This document shows positions 1-3,998 of a DNA stretch of 5,260 nt, piece after piece; within the stretch, counting starts at the first letter, position 1, and the number at the start of each line of letters is the position of its first letter. The stretch covers positions 1 through 5,260 of the forward strand of contig CAKZYM010000171.1 in the NCBI GenBank assembly GCA_937884685.1, read 5' to 3'. The position numbers and the translations under genes are program-made. The stretch is from an uncultured Calothrix sp. GTDB lineage: Bacteria; Cyanobacteriota; Cyanobacteriia; Cyanobacteriales; Nostocaceae. The notes under the pieces were generated by a model. The model saw nothing but the letters and a program-made list of their open reading frames with translations. It had not been told where the DNA came from and ran no database searches.

Positions 1-15
1 GTGTTTTATTGATAG

Positions 16-27
16 AACTTACGCACA
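16..27. repeat. ACTTACGCAC-type motif resembling a cyanobacterial dispersed repeat end
   Basis: The sequence GAACTTACGCAC near the left edge resembles a short motif (AGGACTTACGCA and its complement) that I recall as frequent in Nostocales spacers and around mobile-element ends. Only this short match is visible, with no partner copy in the window, so it may be chance. Confidence 0.2.
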
Positions 28-104
28 GTTAACTTCACTATAGTCATTGCAATATAACTCTAGGGAGTACGTAATACCATTTCTTTATAAAGATGCGCCG
101 AATT

Positions 105-124
105 AAGCCAACGTAGGTTGGCTT
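105..124. repeat. Perfect 8-bp hairpin (AAGCCAAC / GTTGGCTT)
   Basis: AAGCCAAC at 105-112 is the exact reverse complement of GTTGGCTT at 117-124, with a 4-base loop (GTAG). No uninterrupted T tract follows on the + strand, so it is not a standard intrinsic terminator. It is the first of several hairpins within about 140 bases. Confidence 0.6.
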
Positions 125-135
125 TGTTGTTATAG

Positions 136-157
136 CCCCAGCCTTCTAGGCTGCGGG
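136..157. repeat. GC-rich hairpin (CCCCAGCCT / AGGCTGCGGG)
   Basis: CCCCAGCCT at 136-144 pairs with 148-157 over nine base pairs, with a single bulged C at 154 and a 3-base loop. It is one of the strongest stems in the window and lies 11 bases from the preceding hairpin. Function is unknown; a structured RNA or a mobile palindromic repeat are both possible. Confidence 0.6.
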
Positions 158-210
158 TGATTGAGCGCAGCCTCATACAGAATGGGTATAATGCTTGCAA
201 ACCCCTATCC

Positions 211-242
211 CTGGGAATTAATGAGTAATAATTTTTGCCCAG
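211..242. repeat. Imperfect hairpin (CTGGGAATTA / TAATT-bulge-CCCAG)
   Basis: CTGGG (211-215) pairs with CCCAG (238-242), and the adjacent AATTA (216-220) pairs with TAATT (229-233), leaving a four-base bulge at 234-237 and an 8-base loop. This ends the hairpin-rich island. It is less certain than the two upstream stems because the inner half is all A/T. Confidence 0.4.
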
Positions 243-288
243 AGGATTCATCTCATCGTTCAGTATTTTTTAGTGAAATAAAAATTTT

Positions 289-324
289 AGATAGTAAGTT
301 GTCGTAACAGATACTATTTTTTTT
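289..324 (+). terminator. Possible weak rho-independent terminator
   Basis: ATAGTA (291-296) pairs with TACTAT (312-317), extended outward by a G·T and an A-T pair. An inner GTT/AAC stem (298-300 with 306-308) lies across a small internal loop. A run of eight Ts (317-324) overlaps and follows the right arm. The arrangement fits a + strand terminator, but the stem is almost entirely A/T and would be weak. It would serve transcripts entering from the hairpin-rich island or from beyond the left edge. Confidence 0.3.
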
Positions 325-655
325 CTCGTGTAATTTATTTATGCAAATAAAAAAAATATATTATATATTTTTAATTTGTAATAAATAAACTCAATATTTT
401 CATAGATAGACCCAATCCAATCAGGCTAATATATTGCTGCCAAAATATAGATATTATAAATTTAGAAGAAAATTAGGGCAGTAATTTAAATTTTGCTTAA
501 AGTAAATTAATTTATGATATCAATGCATATAGTATTGAAAGCGCAATGTATTTTTTAGGGTGTTTTTAATTCTTAGCTTCAATAATCAATGAGATAAATA
601 TATAGCTATAGAGCATTATGTTTATTTTATTTATAGAGCGAAAAACATTGCAAAT

Positions 656-684
656 TTGACTAGATATTTTACTTTTCCCAAAAT
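656..684 (+). promoter_or_regulatory. Candidate promoter of the acyltransferase gene
   Basis: TTGACT at 656-661 matches the -35 consensus at five of six positions and is followed, 17 bases later, by CAAAAT at 679-684 (four of six for -10). Transcription would begin near 691, leaving a leader of about 15 bases with no Shine-Dalgarno sequence. In such AT-rich DNA similar matches arise by chance, so this is tentative. Confidence 0.3.
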
Positions 685-705
685 TAAATTTTTCCTATAA
701 ATAAA

Positions 706-1773
706 ATGCAAGTAGAAGTAATTAATAGTATTCAAAAGTTCAATAAATTAAGAAAAGATTGGAATCATGTCTACGCTTCAGATTCCCACGCTCAAATATT
801 TTTATCATGGTCTTGGTTGCGAGGGTGGTTGGAGATTGCTCCTCATGACTACTTCATAATAGCTATAAAACCCCAGCCTGATTCAGGCTATGTTGCTTTT
901 TTCCCATTAGCAATGCGTACTCTACGATGGGCTAATGTCAATGTTTACAGAGCATTGCAAACTTGCGCTCATCCAGTTGCTGACTATACGGGATTTATCT
1001 GTTTACCAGAATATGAAGAGGATGCAATTCAAGGTTTCGCATCTTATATCCATCACAATTTGGAGTGGGATATTTTTCATGTAAAAGATATACAAGACCC
1101 CAGATTAAATGTTTTTGTCGAACAGTTTTCCCAAAGTGATTTTCAAATTACCAGCGACCAAGGTGCAACTTGTCCCTACATTTCTCTACCCGATGAATGG
1201 GAAGAATACCTGCAAAACTTTATTAGCAGAAAACCTCGCAAGAATTTACGCAATTCGCTTAATAAGATAGAGAAAAATAGCGATTTTCATTTAACCAGTA
1301 TTCAAGCTGATAATCTAGAAAATCAAATTGAAGTTTTATTTGAACTTTGGCAAATTAAATGGGGAGAACAACCCGAATCAGTTCTAAATACCTACCGCAG
1401 TGTTTTTCAGCAATGTGCAGAAAGTAACTCGTTATGGATAGATATATTGTGGGATAAAACAACACCAGTAGCTGCTACAGGAATGTATATTGATAGGGAT
1501 AAAAAAGTTGCTTATGGGCAAATGACTGGTTTTAATCCCGAATATTCCAAATTATCACCGGGCAGGGCAATGATGGCTCTTAGTATCAAAAAAGCTATCG
1601 AAAATAATTTGAAAACTTATGATTTACTCAGAGGAGATTTGGATTATAAAATATCTTTATTAGGAGCAGAAAAAAGATGCAATACTGACTTTAAGATTGT
1701 GCGAAATAATTTGAGAGCGAATACAATTAGATTGGCTCAATACTCTAAAAAATTATTCTCTTTATCCAGGTAA
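706..1773 (+). CDS. GNAT-fold acyltransferase of the CelD/BcsL (Acetyltransf_6) type
   Basis: The 355-residue product resembles the GNAT/FemAB-like acyltransferases once linked to cellulose synthesis (CelD/BcsL), which typically move an acyl group from a CoA or acyl-tRNA donor to an amine or sugar. The actual substrate cannot be read from the sequence. Residues about 5-160 form an N-terminal half with a tryptophan-rich patch (SWSWLRGWL, 34-42). Residues about 170-315 look like the Acetyltransf_6 domain: a basic RKPRKNLRNS segment (175-184), LWQIKWG (214-220), a GxMYIDRDKKVAYGQMTGFNPEY strand-turn region (259-280) and the family-like YDLLRGDLDYK block (305-315). The length is normal for the family. 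There is no signal peptide or membrane segment, so it should be cytoplasmic. An in-frame TAA at 685-687 and no other start between make the ATG at 706 the only choice; no Shine-Dalgarno sequence is visible. It stands 125 bases from the next gene and is probably transcribed separately. The broad family call is firm; the role is not. Confidence 0.85.
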   Translation: MQVEVINSIQKFNKLRKDWNHVYASDSHAQIFLSWSWLRGWLEIAPHDYFIIAIKPQPDSGYVAFFPLAMRTLRWANVNVYRALQTCAHPVADYTGFICLPEYEEDAIQGFASYIHHNLEWDIFHVKDIQDPRLNVFVEQFSQSDFQITSDQGATCPYISLPDEWEEYLQNFISRKPRKNLRNSLNKIEKNSDFHLTSIQADNLENQIEVLFELWQIKWGEQPESVLNTYRSVFQQCAESNSLWIDILWDKTTPVAATGMYIDRDKKVAYGQMTGFNPEYSKLSPGRAMMALSIKKAIENNLKTYDLLRGDLDYKISLLGAEKRCNTDFKIVRNNLRANTIRLAQYSKKLFSLSR

Positions 1774-1785
1774 ATTAATTTAATA

Positions 1786-1812
1786 TGGAGATGTTGCATT
1801 GCAACGTCTCTA
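1786..1812. repeat. Dispersed palindrome (GAGATGTTGC-ATT-GCAACGTCTC)
   Basis: TGGAGATGTTGC (1786-1797) pairs with GCAACGTCTCTA (1801-1812) over 12 base pairs including two G·U pairs, around a 3-base loop. From general familiarity, GTAGAGACGTTGC-type palindromes are recurrent intergenic elements in Nostocales genomes. It begins 12 bases after the acyltransferase stop codon and could end or stabilise that transcript, but no T tract follows, so it is not a canonical intrinsic terminator. Confidence 0.6.
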
Positions 1813-1832
1813 CATTATGCAAGAAATAACTA

Positions 1833-1861
1833 TTGCTACAAATCATATATTGGAATAAAAT
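1833..1861 (+). promoter_or_regulatory. Promoter candidate for the TetR/adaptor operon
   Basis: TTGCTA (1833-1838, four of six for -35) lies 17 bases ahead of TAAAAT (1856-1861, five of six for -10). Transcription would begin near 1868, about 30 bases before the tetR-type ATG. This is the best-matched promoter in the window and sits in the only spacer ahead of the regulator gene. Confidence 0.45.
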
Positions 1862-1880
1862 ATAACTAACGTTCAATATA
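1861..1880. promoter_or_regulatory. Candidate operator: 20-bp imperfect palindrome
   Basis: TATAACTAAC followed by GTTCAATATA forms a palindrome centred on AACGTT (1868-1873), with seven of ten half-site positions matching. It starts at the last base of the proposed -10 box and covers the expected transcription start. That is where a TetR-family repressor would block its own promoter. In addition TATATTG at 1846-1852 is an exact inverted copy of CAATATA at 1874-1880. Binding by the adjacent regulator is an inference from position and symmetry. Confidence 0.4.
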
Positions 1881-1898
1881 AAAAATTTGAGTGACTGA

Positions 1899-2468
1899 AT
1901 GCCAAAAATTGTAGACCACGAAAAGTATAGGAAAGAACTGCTATGGAAAAGCTTTGATTTATTTGCCTCTAAAGGTTATGCTTCCGTGACGATGCGTGAA
2001 ATTGCCAAAGAAATAAGTGTTTCAACAGGAACGCTATATCACTATTTCCCAAATAAAGAAACGATTTTTTTACAGTTAGTAGAAGAACAGTGTCGTATCG
2101 ATATTGCAAATTTTTTAGCTGAAGCAGGAGATGTCAAATACGTACCAGAGCGAATCAGAGCCATAGTAGATTTTGTTGAGAAAAATGAAGAATACTTTAT
2201 CAGTCAAATTTTACTTTGGAGTGACTTTTATCAGCAGCAAGGAAAAAGCGAAGTATTAAATAACGAAATTTTGAAGCGAGTCGCACAAAATTCAAGAGAC
2301 GAATTATTAAAGTATTTAGAAATTGAAGATAAAGCAGTGGCTGATTTTGTAGTTAACTTTATCAATGGTTTGATTTGCGTGCGAATGTTTGAAGGTGAAA
2401 TGATTTCTTACGAAGAACAAGGAAGTTTATTGATAAAAATGGTGAGTAGTTATTTGGGGAATAGGTAA
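1899..2468 (+). CDS. TetR/AcrR-family transcriptional regulator
   Basis: This 189-residue protein has the size and architecture of a TetR-family repressor: a small N-terminal DNA-binding domain and a helical ligand/dimer domain. Residues 11-50 carry the hallmark pattern: AFxLFxxKGYxxVT-like FDLFASKGYASVT (19-31), helix 2 MREIAKEISV (32-41), and recognition helix STGTLYHYFPNKE (42-54) with its conserved G-LYHYF-NKE. Residues about 60-185 are variable and predict helical, as expected for the ligand pocket; the ligand cannot be deduced. The start at 1899 places the HTH at the usual distance from the N terminus. The Shine-Dalgarno is weak (GAG at 1889-1891). The gene ends inside a heptad repeat array, so the last codons (GGG AAT AGG TAA) derive from repeat units. 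The adaptor gene follows after 41 bases on the same strand, implying co-transcription. It most likely represses itself and the adaptor gene until an export substrate binds. Confidence 0.93.
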   Translation: MPKIVDHEKYRKELLWKSFDLFASKGYASVTMREIAKEISVSTGTLYHYFPNKETIFLQLVEEQCRIDIANFLAEAGDVKYVPERIRAIVDFVEKNEEYFISQILLWSDFYQQQGKSEVLNNEILKRVAQNSRDELLKYLEIEDKAVADFVVNFINGLICVRMFEGEMISYEEQGSLLIKMVSSYLGNR

Positions 2469-2505
2469 TTGGTAATAGGTAGTAGGTAATAGGTAAGAGG
2501 TAATT
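2457..2505. repeat. Seven-copy heptanucleotide tandem repeat (GGTAATA, STRR-like)
   Basis: Seven consecutive 7-base units run as GGGAATA, GGTAATT, GGTAATA, GGTAGTA, GGTAATA, GGTAAGA, GGTAATT. Heptanucleotide arrays of this kind (STRR) are characteristic of filamentous cyanobacterial genomes. The array fills nearly the whole gap between the regulator and adaptor genes, supplies the regulator's final codons and TAA stop (2466-2468), and contains the AAGAGG at 2495-2500 that best serves as the adaptor's ribosome-binding site. Confidence 0.85.
2495..2500 (+). promoter_or_regulatory. Ribosome-binding site of the adaptor gene, inside the repeat
   Basis: AAGAGG ends nine bases ahead of the ATG at 2510. 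It arises where a variant heptad (GGTAAGA) meets the next GG. In-frame TAA at 2501-2503 rules out an earlier start, so this site and the ATG at 2510 go together. Confidence 0.5.
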
Positions 2506-2509
2506 AACT

Positions 2510-3787
2510 ATGCAAATAATTTCTAAACCTTCTCACAAATTAATTGGTGTGGTCGCAGTTGCTACTGTAGTGACGGCAGGAATTTCCTGGTATGGAATCT
2601 CTCAAACTGGCTTATTGAGTTCATCAGAGACAGCGGTAGTTGAGGTCCCTCCTGCTGTTAAAAAAGTCACTGCTTTAGGAAGATTGGAACCTCAAGGAGA
2701 AATAATTAATTTATCTGCTCCTTTAAGTTTAGACGGTGATAGAGTTACGAAATTGTTAGTTAAAGAGGGAGATAAAGTAAAAGCAGGAGACGTAATTGCA
2801 ATATTAGATTCGCAAAAAACATTGCAAGATGAGCTATTAAAAGCGAAAGAGCAAGTACGAATGGCTGAGGCTAAATTAGCACAGGTAGAAGCAGGAGCGA
2901 AAACAGGAGAAATTAGAGCACAGGAAGCAACTATTGCTCGTTTAAAATCAGAAAAAACGAATCAAATTGCAGCACAACAAGCAACTATTTCACGTTTACA
3001 AGCCGAGAGAAGTACAGAATTATCAGCACAAAGAGCGACTATTGCAAAATTGCAAGCAGAAGTTGATAATGCCAATGTTGAATATCAACGCTATCAAAAA
3101 TTATTTACTAATGGTGCTGTTTCTAATTCTTTAAGAGATAACAAGCGCTTAACATTAGAAACCGCAAAACAACAGCTTAATGAAGCAAGAGCAAATTTAA
3201 ATCGTATCCAATCATCTCGTCAGCAACAGCTTTCTGAAGCAAGAGTAAATTTGAACCGCATTCAGTCGTCGGGAAGCGAACAAATAAAAGAAGCTGAAGC
3301 AAATTTGAATCAAATTTCAGAAGTTCGTCCGGTAGATATTCGAGCAGCACAAACTGAAGTCGATAATGCTAAAGCTAATTTAAAACAAGCTAAAACGAAC
3401 TTAGAACAATCTTACATCCGCGCACCAATAGCGGGACAAATTCTTAAAATTCACACCCGAGAAGGAGAACAAATATCGAATCAAGGTATTGCTGAACTAG
3501 GAAAAACTCAGCAAATGATGGTGGTAGCAGAAGTATATCAAACTGATATAGAGAAAATTAAGTTGGGACAAAAAGCGTCAATTAGAGGACAAGCTTTTTC
3601 TGGAGAAGTACAGGGAGAAGTGGCTCAAATTGGTTTACAAATCAACAGACAAAACGTCTTCAGTAACCAACCAGGAGAAAACTTAGATAAAAGAGTAATT
3701 GATGTCAAAATTCTTCTTAACCCTGAAGATAGTAAAAAGGTAAATGGGTTTACTAATTTACAAGTTCAAACGGAGATTGAATTATGA
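2510..3787 (+). CDS. DevB/HlyD-type ABC exporter membrane fusion protein
   Basis: This 425-residue periplasmic adaptor belongs to the cyanobacterial DevB branch of HlyD-type fusion proteins, which join an inner-membrane ABC exporter (DevC permease, DevA ATPase) to a TolC-type outer-membrane channel. The best-known member exports heterocyst glycolipids, but several paralogues usually occur per genome, so that role is not claimed. Visible parts: N-terminal membrane anchor (11-30); first half of the lipoyl-like domain (about 65-100, with VKEGDKVKAGDVIAILD); a long coiled-coil hairpin (about 102-300) whose tip is RYQKLFTNGAVSNS (194-207); second lipoyl half with YIRAPIAGQI (302-311); beta-barrel and membrane-proximal region (about 330-425) ending in the DevB-like FTNLQVQTEIEL. 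Each hairpin arm contains three 18-residue repeats. The length is normal and the protein looks intact. The start is fixed by an in-frame TAA at 2501-2503. The stop overlaps an ATG (ATGA, 3784-3787), but no permease or ATPase gene follows, which is unusual. Confidence 0.92.
   Translation: MQIISKPSHKLIGVVAVATVVTAGISWYGISQTGLLSSSETAVVEVPPAVKKVTALGRLEPQGEIINLSAPLSLDGDRVTKLLVKEGDKVKAGDVIAILDSQKTLQDELLKAKEQVRMAEAKLAQVEAGAKTGEIRAQEATIARLKSEKTNQIAAQQATISRLQAERSTELSAQRATIAKLQAEVDNANVEYQRYQKLFTNGAVSNSLRDNKRLTLETAKQQLNEARANLNRIQSSRQQQLSEARVNLNRIQSSGSEQIKEAEANLNQISEVRPVDIRAAQTEVDNAKANLKQAKTNLEQSYIRAPIAGQILKIHTREGEQISNQGIAELGKTQQMMVVAEVYQTDIEKIKLGQKASIRGQAFSGEVQGEVAQIGLQINRQNVFSNQPGENLDKRVIDVKILLNPEDSKKVNGFTNLQVQTEIEL
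2918..3079 (+). repeat. Three 18-residue repeats, first coiled-coil arm of the adaptor
   Basis: Residues 137-154, 155-172 and 173-190 repeat the pattern A-Q-x-A-T-I-x-R/K-L-K/Q-S/A-E, each exactly 54 bases long. Eighteen residues is about five helical turns, so each unit can add a segment to the helical arm without breaking its packing. Confidence 0.8.
3176..3337 (+). repeat. Three 18-residue repeats, second coiled-coil arm of the adaptor
   Basis: Residues 223-240, 241-258 and 259-276 share the pattern L/I-x-E-A-x-x-N-L-N-R/Q-I-Q/S, the first two being nearly identical (EARxNLNRIQSS in both). The total length, 162 bases, equals that of the array in the opposite arm. Confidence 0.8.
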
Positions 3788-3837
3788 TTTCGATTAGATT
3801 AATTTATAACGAATGTTTGATATATAGCTTTGCCTAG
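3784..3837 (+). other. 17-codon frame overlapping the adaptor stop; possible lost devC start
   Basis: An ATG overlaps the adaptor's TGA in the ATGA arrangement typical of translationally coupled genes. The frame it opens stops at a TAG (3835-3837) after 17 codons and does not resemble the beginning of a DevC permease. It may be a scar of a lost downstream cistron or pure chance. None of the three forward frames of the following spacer shows permease-like sequence. Confidence 0.3.
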
Positions 3838-3842
3838 ATTTT

Positions 3843-3871
3843 TTTACGGAATTAATGGTGATAAATAGTAT
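3843..3871 (+). promoter_or_regulatory. Candidate promoter of the P450 gene
   Basis: TTTACG (3843-3848) and TAGTAT (3866-3871) are each four of six matches to the -35 and -10 consensus, with a 17-base spacer. Transcription would begin near 3878, in the middle of a 14-bp palindrome, and give a leader of about 120 bases. The match is modest and unproven. Confidence 0.28.
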
Positions 3872-3884
3872 CAAAATATTTTGA
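3871..3884. promoter_or_regulatory. Perfect 14-bp palindrome, possible operator for the P450 gene
   Basis: TCAAAAT followed by ATTTTGA is an exact 14-base inverted repeat with no spacer. It abuts the proposed -10 box and spans the predicted transcription start, a position suited to a dimeric repressor. Its half-site differs from that of the palindrome ahead of the TetR-type gene, so a shared regulator is not evident. The A/T-rich make-up leaves chance as an alternative. Confidence 0.35.
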
Positions 3885-3983
3885 AATTTAATGAGCAATT
3901 TTTTTGGAGAGACATTAACTAATATCTTTCTGAAATAAGCATTTTAAGCCAAATTGAAACAATAAGCCTCTATCTTTATTCGC

Positions 3984-3987
3984 AGGA
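3984..3987 (+). promoter_or_regulatory. Ribosome-binding site of the P450 gene
   Basis: AGGA (within CGCAGGACT) ends 11 bases ahead of the ATG at 3999, a slightly long but workable spacing. An in-frame TAA at 3963-3965, with no ATG, GTG or TTG codon between, supports this start. Confidence 0.5.
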
Positions 3988-3998
3988 CTAAAAAAATC

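Larger units (their letters stand above)
60..251 (-). other. 63-codon open frame, doubtful coding; hairpin-rich island
   Basis: A 63-residue frame on the minus strand starts at an ATG at 249-251 and stops at 60-62. I recognise no domain in it: there is no membrane segment, no signal peptide and no metal-binding cluster, and the composition is rich in Arg, Leu, Asn and Tyr. No convincing ribosome-binding site precedes the ATG. The stretch is visibly less AT-rich than the DNA to its right and contains several inverted repeats (105-124, 136-157, 162-175, 211-242). That fits a structured or dispersed repeat, or a decayed fragment, better than a gene. A real small protein cannot be excluded, and nothing in the sequence supports naming one. 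Confidence 0.25.
252..705. other. AT-rich intergenic region
   Basis: These 454 bases hold no credible reading frame on either strand. They are strongly AT-rich, with many A and T runs. The recognisable items are a terminator-like hairpin at 289-324, a 10-bp palindrome TATAGCTATA at 601-610, and a weak promoter candidate ahead of the acyltransferase gene. Short A/T palindromes such as AAATTAATTT (504-513) are expected by chance at this composition. Confidence 0.6.

Noticed and set aside
504..513. Short A/T palindromes such as AAATTAATTT in the left spacer
   Set aside because: Expected by chance at this base composition and not tied to a promoter or gene start.
601..610. TATAGCTATA, 10-bp perfect palindrome about 100 bases ahead of the acyltransferase gene
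   Set aside because: Symmetry is exact but short and A/T-rich, and it is not aligned with the candidate promoter at 656-684.
2510..3787. Assigning the adaptor to heterocyst glycolipid export as devB itself
   Set aside because: DevB-type paralogues are multiple in these genomes, and the devC/devA partners that would support the assignment are missing here.
3784..3845. Terminator after the adaptor gene (T run at 3839-3845)
   Set aside because: The T run is real but no adequate stem precedes it; only a 4-bp TTCG/CGAA pairing with a long loop was found further upstream.
3891..3938. 15-codon frame (MSNFFGETLTNIFLK) in the spacer ahead of the P450
   Set aside because: No Shine-Dalgarno sequence, extremely short, and no recognisable family; chance occurrence cannot be distinguished from a leader peptide.
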